Of a stretch of DNA of 33,135 nt, positions 1 through 6,820 are shown piece after piece (the stretch's first letter is position 1; every line of letters begins with the position of its first letter). The translations under genes were made by a program, and so were the position numbers. A model generated the notes under the pieces. The model saw only the letters and a program-made list of their open reading frames with translations, did not search any database and was not told the origin of the DNA. This DNA is from an uncultured Clostridia bacterium (GTDB lineage Bacteria > Bacillota > Clostridia > Oscillospirales > Oscillospiraceae): the NCBI GenBank assembly GCA_938049125.1, contig CALICR010000154.1, forward strand, positions 1 through 33,135, read 5' to 3'.

Positions 1-1
1 G

Positions 2-175
2 TTCCGTGAGGTGGTGTTCGGTGTGGGCTTTGCCCTGCTGCTGCCGGTGTTCTTCGGCCTGGACGGCGTACTGTATTCCATGCCGGTGTCGGACGTTCTG
101 ACCTTCCTGATCTCGACGGTCATCATTGTGAAGACCGATCGCGAGCTGCGTTCGGAAGGGGGCCAAAAGGCCTGA
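2..175 (+). CDS. MATE-family efflux transporter, C-terminal fragment (partial)
   Basis: The frame is open from the window edge to TGA at 173-175 and encodes 57 residues beginning FREVVFGVGFALLLPVFF. It contains two hydrophobic stretches, about residues 6-19 and 29-41, and ends in a charged tail (KTDRELRSEGGQKA). A last transmembrane helix followed by a short cytoplasmic K/R/E tail is typical of MATE drug/sodium antiporters, whose C-termini in Clostridia often carry 'PxxDxLTFxxs' followed by a helix; here it reads MPVSDVLTFLISTVIIV. The start lies outside the window. Another multi-pass transporter of similar topology cannot be excluded from so short a piece. A strong hairpin terminator follows directly. 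Confidence 0.6.
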   Translation, partial: FREVVFGVGFALLLPVFFGLDGVLYSMPVSDVLTFLISTVIIVKTDRELRSEGGQKA

Positions 176-208
176 AAACCGGCGGAGCCTCGGCTCCGCC
201 GGTTTTTT
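176..208 (+). terminator. Intrinsic terminator after the MATE fragment, probably bidirectional
   Basis: GGCGGAGCC (181-189) pairs with GGCTCCGCC (192-200), extended outward by ACC/GGT, and a run of seven T follows. The reverse strand has a shorter U-run (the AAAA at 175-178), so the same hairpin can also stop transcription of the convergent minus-strand gene that ends at 215. Confidence 0.85.
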
Positions 209-214
209 TCGGTG

Positions 215-1255
215 TTATTCCGCGGGCGTGCTGCTTTCCACGGCGGGGGCGAGGTGGCCGTAGGTGTCGAAGCGGGTGTCGTGGGACTCGGTCAGGAAGA
301 CGATCTGCACGTCCGGCGTGGCCACGGTGGCGGCCTGGGTCGTGACGATGGAGTCGATCTGCGCGCCGTCGTCCAGCTCGAAGTAGAGCCGTCCCTCGGT
401 CAGCATGGAGGCGAAGGGCTGGTCCGCCTTGATGCCCAGCGAGACCTTGAGCGGCAGGCTGGAGAGGTCGGACTGGAGCGTCGCCGCGGTGTTCGAGAGG
501 ACCTGGTCCTTCGTGACCTCGGACTCATTGTAGACGATGGCGTCGGTGTCCGGGAACTGGTAGTCCTTGAGGACGACCTCCTGGAAGCCCATGGACTGGA
601 GCTCCGTGCAGATGCTCTCGAGGTAGTCGATGACCTGCGGATTCGCCGGGTCCATCCAGTAGCAGCCGCTGCTGTCGGCCCAGAGCGCGCCGCTGGAGAG
701 AGGCAGGCCCAGGTCCGTATTGTTCAGGCAGTGGCGCTGGTCCGCGAAGGCGGGGATCCTGGCGATGAGGTAGACGCCCTTCCGCGCCAGCGTGTCGATG
801 AGGGAGCGCACGGCCTGGGTGTCCACGGAGGCGGCGGTCTGTGCTCCGCTGACGGAGGAGGGGTAGTAGAAGTTGCCGTAGCTGTCCCGGAGGTCCAGCA
901 GCACGGCGTAGTAGCTGCCGGTGCTGAGCACGGACTCCACGGCGTCGAGGTTCTTGAGCATGTCCGTGGTGACATAGTAGCCCGTGACTTTTCTGGTGCC
1001 CGTAAGGGCGGCGTCATCGTCGGCAGAGACGTAGGAGATCTGCGCGTCCACCGAGGGGGCCGTCACGTCGGGGGCGGTGCTGCCGAGGTCCTGCCAGTGG
1101 AAGTCGAGGTGCGCGCCGTCGTGGTCGTAGACAATATAGCGGTCGAGGTAGACCAGCACGCCCCAGCTGATGAGCGCCAGGGCCAGCAGCAACGAGAGCA
1201 GGCCGGCGAGGAAGCGGCGCAGCCGGGTCCGGTTCCGATAGGAGAAAAGACGCAT
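215..1255 (-). CDS. Membrane-anchored DUF4015-like putative glycoside hydrolase
   Basis: 346 residues. The N-terminus is basic (MRLFSYRNRTRLRRF) and is followed by one hydrophobic helix at about residues 15-36, so the protein is a signal-anchored extracytoplasmic protein. The body resembles the DUF4015 putative glycosyl hydrolase family, a TIM-barrel fold related to alpha-amylases. Supporting strings are GYYVTTDMLKNLD, AVLLDLRDSYGNFYYPSS (the strand with 'D.kD..G' of that family), KGVYLIARIPAFAD and WMDPANPQVIDYLESICTEL. The start ATG lies 3 nt downstream of the prmA stop, so the two form an operon. The substrate is unknown; a role in cell-wall glycan turnover would be inference. The family assignment rests on motif resemblance only. 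Confidence 0.6.
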   Translation of the reverse strand: MRLFSYRNRTRLRRFLAGLLSLLLALALISWGVLVYLDRYIVYDHDGAHLDFHWQDLGSTAPDVTAPSVDAQISYVSADDDAALTGTRKVTGYYVTTDMLKNLDAVESVLSTGSYYAVLLDLRDSYGNFYYPSSVSGAQTAASVDTQAVRSLIDTLARKGVYLIARIPAFADQRHCLNNTDLGLPLSSGALWADSSGCYWMDPANPQVIDYLESICTELQSMGFQEVVLKDYQFPDTDAIVYNESEVTKDQVLSNTAATLQSDLSSLPLKVSLGIKADQPFASMLTEGRLYFELDDGAQIDSIVTTQAATVATPDVQIVFLTESHDTRFDTYGHLAPAVESSTPAE

Positions 1256-1258
1256 GGT

Positions 1259-2236
1259 CTAGGCCTCCTTCCGGACGGCGGTGATGCGGCACCAATCGTT
1301 CTCCTGCCGCGTAGACTCCACGGCAAGGCCTGCAGCGTCCAGGGCCTCCAGCACCTCGGGGAGTCGGGTGTTCAGCACGCCGGAGCAGACGAAGTGCCCC
1401 CGGGGTGCCAGCAGGGCCGGGACCTTCGGAGCCAGCGGGATGATGACGTCGGCCACGATGTTGGCCAGCACCAGGTCGTTCTGCCCGGGGCCGAGGGAGG
1501 CATAGAAGGCCTCGTCGCCCAGGACGTTGCCGGTGCGGGCGGTGAAGACCGCGCCGTGCAGGTCGTTGAAGGCGGCGTTCTCCCGGGCAATGTCCTCGGC
1601 CTTGGGATCGATGTCCACGCCGGTGGCCCGGGCCGCGCCCAGCAGCAGGGCTGCAATGGAGAGAATGCCGCTGCCGCTGCCGAGGTCGAGCACCTGCTCA
1701 CCGCCGTGGACCAGCCGCTCCAATTCCATCAGGCACATCCGCGTCGAGGCGTGGCTGCCGGTGCCGAAGATCATGCCGGGGTCCAGCCGGACCGGGATGC
1801 GGTGCTCCGGGTTCTCCGGGTGCAGCCACTCGGGCACCACCAGGAGCCGGGTCCCGATGGGGATGGGCTGGTAATACTGTTTCCAGTTGTTCTCCCAGTC
1901 CTCCTCCCGGAGGTTTGCCAGCTCCACGGCGAGGGAGCCGAAGTCCACGCCGGGGTACTGCCCGGGCAGCGTATGGAGCTCCGAGCGGAGCTGGGCGACC
2001 TGCTCCATGGCCTCCGGCCCGTTCTCGAGGTAGAGCCGAATCTGGGAGACACCCTGCATCTCCCGGGCGAGGTCCTCGTCCACATAGTCCCAGTAATCGT
2101 GATTCTGGTCCAAAAATTCTTCAAATTCCGCCTGGTCGTCCACCACAAAGCTGTCATAGCCCCAGAGGGTCAGCGAAGCGGCGACCAGCTCGATCCCGCC
2201 GGAGGCGGTCTTGATCGTCAATTCCAACCATTCCAT
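1259..2236 (-). CDS. prmA: Ribosomal protein L11 methyltransferase
   Basis: 325 residues, the usual length for PrmA, which trimethylates lysines and the N-terminus of ribosomal protein L11 using S-adenosylmethionine. The N-terminal substrate-recognition domain starts MEWLELTIKTASGGIELVA. The linker holds the family motif DPGMIFGTGSHASTRMCL (about 152-169). The SAM-binding motif I is LDLGSGSGILSIAALLLGA (about 183-201), followed by GVDIDPKAEDIARENAAFN and the catalytic-domain signature LVLANIVADVIIPLAP. The ribosome site AGGAGGAAC lies 9 nt before the ATG. The gene is divergent from lgt and is followed 3 nt later by the DUF4015-like gene. Confidence 0.96.
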   Translation of the reverse strand: MEWLELTIKTASGGIELVAASLTLWGYDSFVVDDQAEFEEFLDQNHDYWDYVDEDLAREMQGVSQIRLYLENGPEAMEQVAQLRSELHTLPGQYPGVDFGSLAVELANLREEDWENNWKQYYQPIPIGTRLLVVPEWLHPENPEHRIPVRLDPGMIFGTGSHASTRMCLMELERLVHGGEQVLDLGSGSGILSIAALLLGAARATGVDIDPKAEDIARENAAFNDLHGAVFTARTGNVLGDEAFYASLGPGQNDLVLANIVADVIIPLAPKVPALLAPRGHFVCSGVLNTRLPEVLEALDAAGLAVESTRQENDWCRITAVRKEA

Positions 2237-2263
2237 GTTTCAGTTCCTCCTGGTCATTTCTTT

Positions 2264-2292
2264 ATTTTACATGAATTCCCGGATAAATACAA
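2264..2292 (-). promoter_or_regulatory. Candidate sigma-70-type promoter for prmA
   Basis: On the minus strand a -35-like TTGTAT (complement of 2287-2292) and a -10-like TAAAAT (complement of 2264-2269) are separated by exactly 17 nt, 28 nt upstream of the prmA start codon. The match is moderate. Confidence 0.5.
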
Positions 2293-2309
2293 GGAAATCT
2301 TTTCAGCCC

Positions 2310-2338
2310 TTTTCCTTTCCGGAAAAATGTAGTATAAT
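2310..2338 (+). promoter_or_regulatory. Candidate promoter for lgt
   Basis: A perfect -10 box TATAAT lies at 2333-2338, 52 nt before the lgt start. The -35 position 17 nt upstream (TTTTCC) is poor. The two divergent promoters share an A/T-rich island in otherwise GC-rich DNA. Confidence 0.55.
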
Positions 2339-2390
2339 ACCTCCAAGAAGCCGCGCGGCCCCGCCGCCGGATGTAAAGGAGAAGACCGCC

Positions 2391-3275
2391 ATGCTGTCTG
2401 CAATTTCATTCCCCGGCCTCGGAATCACCGTGGACCCGTCGCCGGTGGCCTTCACGGTCCTGGGTAAGGACATCTACTGGTACGGCATCATCATCGCCAT
2501 GGGCTTCCTGCTGGCTTACATTTATATGGACCGCCGCGCACCCCGCTTCGGCCTGAACGGGGACCAGGTGCTGGATATGCTCTTCTGGGCCGTGCCCATC
2601 GGTATCGTCTGTGCCCGCATCTATTACTGCGTGTTCTACTGGGATGGCTATCGGGACAACCCCATTTCCTGCCTCTACATCTGGGAAGGTGGCCTGGCTA
2701 TCTACGGCGGCGTTCTCGGCGGGATCTTGGGACTGTTCTTATGCCACAAGGTGAAAAAGCTGCCCTTCTGGACGGAGCTGGACCTGGCGGCCTACGGTGT
2801 GCTCCTCGGCCAGATCTGCGGCCGCTGGGGCAACTTCATGAACCGCGAGGCCCACGGCAGTGAGACTGCCTCCTTCCTGCGCATGGGCCTCACGGACCCG
2901 GACGGTGTCGTGCGGTACTACCACCCGACGTTCCTCTACGAGTCCCTCTGGAACCTCGTGGGCTTTGTGCTCCTGCACTTCTACGCGAAAAAGCGGAAGT
3001 TCGACGGCGAGATCTTCCTCTGCTACCTCTTCTGGTACGGCCTCGGCCGGGTCTGGATCGAGGGCCTGCGGACGGACAGCCTCTACCTCTTCGGCACCGG
3101 CATCCGGGTAAGCCAGCTGCTGGCGCTTCTCTGCGTGCTGGGGGCCGGGACGGCGCTGGCCGTCATCCGCCTCCGGAAGAAGCCGGACCCCGCCCGGCTC
3201 TACGTCAATCGGAAGGCCGCGGAGGCCGCCGCCGAGGCGGAGCGTGCCGCATCTTCGGACGAATCTTCACAATAA
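2391..3275 (+). CDS. lgt: Prolipoprotein diacylglyceryl transferase
   Basis: 294 residues. Lgt transfers diacylglycerol from phosphatidylglycerol to the lipobox cysteine of prolipoproteins in the membrane. It shows the diagnostic sequences IYWYGIIIAMGFLLAY, IWEGGLAIYGGVLGG (about 98-112) and the Lgt signature GRWGNFMNREAHG (144-156), then HPTFLYESLWNL and RKFDGEIFLCYLFWYGLGR. There are about seven transmembrane helices. The frame is open further upstream, but ATG 2391 is chosen because AAAGGAGA lies 9 nt before it and the -10 box at 2333 would fall inside a longer reading. The C-terminal tail is Ala/Glu rich (EAAAEAERAASSDESSQ). Confidence 0.96.
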   Translation: MLSAISFPGLGITVDPSPVAFTVLGKDIYWYGIIIAMGFLLAYIYMDRRAPRFGLNGDQVLDMLFWAVPIGIVCARIYYCVFYWDGYRDNPISCLYIWEGGLAIYGGVLGGILGLFLCHKVKKLPFWTELDLAAYGVLLGQICGRWGNFMNREAHGSETASFLRMGLTDPDGVVRYYHPTFLYESLWNLVGFVLLHFYAKKRKFDGEIFLCYLFWYGLGRVWIEGLRTDSLYLFGTGIRVSQLLALLCVLGAGTALAVIRLRKKPDPARLYVNRKAAEAAAEAERAASSDESSQ

Positions 3276-3300
3276 GTTTACGATTTCCCCGGAATGGAAA

Positions 3301-3329
3301 TTGAAATTTGGAGAAATCCGTGCTATACT
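3301..3329 (+). promoter_or_regulatory. Strong extended -10 promoter for the coiled-coil gene
   Basis: TTGAAA (3301-3306), a 17-nt spacer and TATACT (3324-3329), with TGC immediately before the -10 (extended -10). It lies 54 nt before the start of the next gene. Confidence 0.8.
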
Positions 3330-3382
3330 AGCTGATAATCAGAGCAAATTCTGCACCACATTTTGGAAAGGAGTTTATCGAT

Positions 3383-3850
3383 ATGGGCATCAACGTCGAT
3401 TTTGAAAGCATCAAGGGTATGGCGGCCAATGTGGCCACCACGGCAAAGAAGAAGGCCTCCACGCTGGCGGCCATCGCCAAGGCCAATGTCGCCATCTACG
3501 CGGAAGAGGACAAGGTGAAGAAGGCAGAGGCCGAGCTGGGCCGCCTGTACTACAACGATTTTGTGGCCGGCAACGGCGCGGACACCGAGGCCTATCTGCC
3601 CATCTGCGACCGGATCACCGAGTCCAAGAACACGATTCAGGAGCTGAAGGCGCAGGTCGCCAAGCTGAAGACCCAGTCCGCCTCCGAGCGCGAGAGCGCC
3701 GTCTACGACGTCACCGACGCCGACTTTGTCGTGTCCGGTGAGGACGACGTGGAGCCGGTCCGGGAGGACACTGCCCCCGAGGCCGCCGGTGCCGAGAGCT
3801 TCGCCGTCAAGCAGAACGGCGAGATCAAGGAAGCCACCAAGGAAGAATAA
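3383..3850 (+). CDS. Small coiled-coil protein of unknown function
   Basis: 155 residues with no signal peptide or membrane segment. Residues about 15-65 are Ala/Lys/Glu-rich and helical (ANVATTAKKKASTLAAIAKA, then EEDKVKKAEAELGRLYYNDF). A second helix is ITESKNTIQELKAQVAKLK, and the C-terminal third is acidic and looks disordered (DFVVSGEDDVEPVRED). The layout resembles small Firmicutes proteins with a basic amphipathic N-terminal helix, a heptad-rich middle and 'ELGrlyY' in the first coil, often found singly. The role is unknown. The gene stands alone between its own promoter and terminator; the ribosome site GAAAGGAG lies 12 nt upstream of the ATG. Confidence 0.8.
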   Translation: MGINVDFESIKGMAANVATTAKKKASTLAAIAKANVAIYAEEDKVKKAEAELGRLYYNDFVAGNGADTEAYLPICDRITESKNTIQELKAQVAKLKTQSASERESAVYDVTDADFVVSGEDDVEPVREDTAPEAAGAESFAVKQNGEIKEATKEE

Positions 3851-3865
3851 GCCGGGAATCCAGAC

Positions 3866-3903
3866 CTGCCCGCCTGAGCCAGTCTCAGACGGGCAGTCTT
3901 TTT
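3866..3903 (+). terminator. Intrinsic terminator
   Basis: CTGCCCG-C-CTGAG pairs with CTCAG-A-CGGGCAG around a CCAGT loop, followed by TCTTTTT. Confidence 0.88.
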
Positions 3904-3929
3904 CCCGGGCGGCCCCGGCGGAAAAGCGA

Positions 3930-3958
3930 TGGACAAGCGCGCCCGCCTGTGGTAAACT
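3930..3958 (+). promoter_or_regulatory. Candidate promoter for the nucleotidyltransferase/phosphoglucomutase pair
   Basis: TGGACA (3930-3935), a 17-nt spacer and TAAACT (3953-3958), 65 nt before the start codon. Both boxes are one mismatch or more from consensus. Confidence 0.5.
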
Positions 3959-4023
3959 TGGCTTAGACCCGGGCGCAGTACCGGCCCGGGATCAAATACC
4001 GGAGGGAACAGAAGGAGGTCAGG

Positions 4024-4971
4024 ATGAATACTGCACTGGTCATTCTTGCAGCAGGCATCGGCAGCCGCTTCGGCGGCGGGATCAAGCAGCTCACGCCCGT
4101 AGGACCCAATGGAGAACTCATCATCGACTATTCGATCCATGACGCGCTGGAGGCGGGCTTCAACGAGATCGTGTTCATCATCCGCCGGGAGCTGGAGCCG
4201 GAGCTCCGCGCCCTGCTGGGCGACCGGCTGGAGCGTGGGATCGGGACCGTCCCGAATCTGTGCGCCGTGCGCTATGTCTATCAGGAGCTGACGGACCTGC
4301 CGCCGGGCTACGATGCGGCGGCCCTGGCTGCGGCGCGGAAGAAGCCCTGGGGCACCGGCCAGGCGCTGCTCAGCTGCCGCGGCGCGGTGGACTGCCCCTT
4401 CGCGGTCATCAACGCCGACGATTACTATGGGAAGCAGGCCTTCCGGTCGGTCCACGCCTGGCTCACGGCGCATGGCCGGGAGCGCGGCGCGGGCTGCATG
4501 GCGGGCTTCGTGCTGAAAAATACGCTCTCGGACTACGGCAGCGTGACCCGTGGCCTGTGCAGCGTCGGCGCGGACGGGACCCTCACGGGAATCAAAGAGA
4601 CCCGGAATCTGGTCCGTACGCCCGGCAGCGCGGCCCATGACGGCGTGGCCGTGGACCCGGAGACGCCGGTGTCCATGAACTTCTGGGGCTTCAGCCCGGA
4701 CCTGCTGGAGGGGCTGGAGGCAGACTTCCGGTCGTTTCTGGAGACCGGCGACCGCGTGAACGGGGAGTTCCTGCTGCCCGAGGCCGTGGACCGCAGGCTG
4801 CGGGCCGGGACGCTCCGCGTCCGCTGCCTCCCGACGGAGGACCGCTGGTTCGGCGTCACTTATAAGGAGGACCGCCCCATCGTAGAACAGGAGATTCGCG
4901 CGCTGGTGGCGCGCGGCGTCTATCCGGCACGGCTGCCGGAGCTTGAGACCCCGGCCGGGGACCCGGCCTGA
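4024..4971 (+). CDS. Sugar-phosphate nucleotidyltransferase
   Basis: 315 residues. It carries the nucleotide-binding signature LAAGIGSRFGGGIKQL (8-23), the conserved G-x-G-x-R...K arrangement of NTP_transferase enzymes, and the acidic metal site in FAVINADDYYGKQAF (about 123-137). It continues with CMAGFVLKNTLSDYGSVTRG and VSMNFWGFSPDLLEGLE. The family couples a sugar 1-phosphate to an NTP. The base and sugar cannot be read from sequence. The phosphoglucomutase 15 nt downstream suggests a hexose-1-phosphate substrate. GAAGGAGGT lies just upstream of the ATG. The pair may feed hexose units into the surface polymer encoded further downstream. Confidence 0.85.
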   Translation: MNTALVILAAGIGSRFGGGIKQLTPVGPNGELIIDYSIHDALEAGFNEIVFIIRRELEPELRALLGDRLERGIGTVPNLCAVRYVYQELTDLPPGYDAAALAAARKKPWGTGQALLSCRGAVDCPFAVINADDYYGKQAFRSVHAWLTAHGRERGAGCMAGFVLKNTLSDYGSVTRGLCSVGADGTLTGIKETRNLVRTPGSAAHDGVAVDPETPVSMNFWGFSPDLLEGLEADFRSFLETGDRVNGEFLLPEAVDRRLRAGTLRVRCLPTEDRWFGVTYKEDRPIVEQEIRALVARGVYPARLPELETPAGDPA

Positions 4972-4986
4972 CAGGAGGCACAGAAT

Positions 4987-6675
4987 ATGGAAATTCAGGA
5001 ACGATACGAGCAGTGGGTCCGGGAGACCCGGGACAACGCGGAGCTCTCCGCAGAGTTGGCCGCCATCCGCGGCAAGGACGCGGAGATCGAGGATCGATTC
5101 TACCGCGAGCTGGAGTTCGGCACGGCGGGTCTGCGCGGCATTCTCGGCGCGGGTACGAACCGTATGAATGTCTACACGGTCGGACGTGCGACGCAGGGCT
5201 ACTGCGACTATCTGCGGGAGGCATCGGACGCGCCCTCTGTGGCGATCGCCCATGACAGCCGCCACAAATCCCGCGAATTTGCAGAAGAAGCGGCGTCCAT
5301 CTTCGCTGCCAACGGCATCCGCGTCCATCTCTATCCGAAGCTGATGCCGACGCCCTGCCTCTCCTTCGCCGTGCGCTATTTCGGCTGCACCGGCGGCATC
5401 AACATCACGGCGAGCCACAACCCCGCCGCCTATAACGGCTACAAGGTCTATGGCGGCGACGGCTGCCAGATCACGGAGCTTGCGGCGAAATCCATTCTCG
5501 GAAAAATCGGCGCGACGGACTGCTTCACCGGCGTCCGCCGGATGCCTCTCGCTGAGGCGCGGGCGCAGGGACTGGTGCAGGATATCGGCGCGGACTGCGT
5601 CGAGGCCTATCTGACCGCCATAGACGGCGAGTCTCTGCTGCCGAAGGACGCGCCGCGGGAGCTCAGGATCGTCTATACGCCGCTCAACGGCGCGGGCATC
5701 AGCTGCGTGCCGGACTGCCTTGCGCGCAACGGCTTCCACAACATCACCATCCCGGCGTCCCAGCGCGACCCGAACGGCGATTTCCCGACCTGCCCTTATC
5801 CGAATCCGGAGATCCGGCAGGCGCTGGATGAAGCCATCGCCTGCGCGGAAAAATGCGGCGCAGAGTTTGTGCTGGCGACGGATCCGGACTGCGACCGTGT
5901 CGGCACCGCCATCCGGAAGGACGGTGAGTTCCGCCTCATCACGGGCAATCAGATGGGTGTGCTGCTGCTGGACTTCATCTGCCGCATGAAGCGGGAGCGG
6001 GGAACCATGCCGGAGCACCCCGTCGCGGTCAAGACCATCGTGACCACGAAGCTCTGCGAGCGGGTCGCGGACTATTACGGCGTCGAGCTGCGCAACGTGC
6101 TGACGGGCTTCAAATATATCGGCGAGCAGATCCGCGGGTTGGAGGCGCACGGCGAGACGGCGCGCTTCCTCCTTGGCTACGAGGAGAGCTACGGCTACCT
6201 GACCTGTCCGCAGGTGCGCGACAAGGACGCGGTCAACGCCTCGCTCCTCATCTGCGAGATGGTCTGCTGGTACAAGAATCAGGGACGCAGTCTGCTCGAC
6301 GGTCTGGAGGACATCTTTGCCCGCTTCGGCTACTATACGGACAAGGTCATGAGCTTCACCTTCGAGGGCGCCGCGGGCTTTGAGACCATGCAGGGCATCA
6401 TGAAGGCGCTGCGCGCCGACCCCATCCGCGAGGCAGCGGGCTTTGCTGTCGAAAGCTGTACGGACTACCTCGGAGACGACACCGGTCTGCCGAAGTCCAA
6501 CGTTATGCAGTATCACCTCACCGGCGGCACCGTCGCCACTGTGCGGCCCTCCGGCACGGAGCCGAAGCTCAAGGTCTACCTCTCCGTCTGCGGCGCGACC
6601 CGCGGGGAGAGTGAGTCGACCGTTGCAATCCTCTCGGATTTTTTCACGAAGTGGATCGACGCGCATCGGAACTGA
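4987..6675 (+). CDS. pgcA: Alpha-phosphoglucomutase / phosphomannomutase
   Basis: 562 residues, the length of the Firmicutes PgcA-type enzymes. It interconverts hexose 6-phosphate and hexose 1-phosphate. The phosphoserine loop is ITASHNPAAYNGYK with Ser143. The metal loop is DPDCDRVG (299-306). The sugar-binding loop is GYEESYGYL (about 398-406), and the phosphate-binding loop RPSGTEPKLKVY is near the C-terminus. All four domains are present and no key residue is missing. It lies in an operon with the preceding nucleotidyltransferase (15-nt gap containing an AGGAGG-like site) and ends at a strong terminator. Confidence 0.93.
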   Translation: MEIQERYEQWVRETRDNAELSAELAAIRGKDAEIEDRFYRELEFGTAGLRGILGAGTNRMNVYTVGRATQGYCDYLREASDAPSVAIAHDSRHKSREFAEEAASIFAANGIRVHLYPKLMPTPCLSFAVRYFGCTGGINITASHNPAAYNGYKVYGGDGCQITELAAKSILGKIGATDCFTGVRRMPLAEARAQGLVQDIGADCVEAYLTAIDGESLLPKDAPRELRIVYTPLNGAGISCVPDCLARNGFHNITIPASQRDPNGDFPTCPYPNPEIRQALDEAIACAEKCGAEFVLATDPDCDRVGTAIRKDGEFRLITGNQMGVLLLDFICRMKRERGTMPEHPVAVKTIVTTKLCERVADYYGVELRNVLTGFKYIGEQIRGLEAHGETARFLLGYEESYGYLTCPQVRDKDAVNASLLICEMVCWYKNQGRSLLDGLEDIFARFGYYTDKVMSFTFEGAAGFETMQGIMKALRADPIREAAGFAVESCTDYLGDDTGLPKSNVMQYHLTGGTVATVRPSGTEPKLKVYLSVCGATRGESESTVAILSDFFTKWIDAHRN

Positions 6676-6691
6676 ACCGAAAATCAGAGAG

Positions 6692-6730
6692 AAAAACCGC
6701 GGCAGAACGCCTCTGCCGCGGTTTTTCTTT
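6692..6730 (+). terminator. Strong intrinsic terminator
   Basis: AAAAACCGCGGCAGA (6692-6706) pairs perfectly with TCTGCCGCGGTTTTT (6712-6726) around ACGCC. The A/T arms make it functional on both strands. Confidence 0.92.
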
Positions 6731-6758
6731 CCAATTGGGAGAAGCGGGAAGAAATTGC

Positions 6759-6787
6759 TTGCAACGGGTCGGCATCCTTAGTATAAT
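6759..6787 (+). promoter_or_regulatory. Promoter of the surface-polymer locus
   Basis: TTGCAA (6759-6764), a 17-nt spacer and a perfect TATAAT (6782-6787), 33 nt before the first gene of the polymer block. No other clear promoter was found by eye from here to about 25.6 kb. Confidence 0.8.
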
Positions 6788-6820
6788 GATACGGAAAAGG
6801 AAATAAGGGGGAATCGTCAA

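Noticed and set aside
212..2332. Open frame of about 706 codons on the plus strand opposite prmA and the DUF4015-like gene
   Set aside because: PrmA motifs on the minus strand are unambiguous. The plus-strand translation is low-complexity Val/Gly/Glu/His.
2211..2390. Longer N-terminus for Lgt
   Set aside because: It would overlap the prmA start and contain the -10 box at 2333. Lgt homology starts after ATG 2391.
3703..6666. Open frame of about 987 codons on the minus strand
   Set aside because: It lies opposite the clear nucleotidyltransferase and phosphoglucomutase genes and across a terminator. It is a codon-bias shadow of GC-rich coding DNA.
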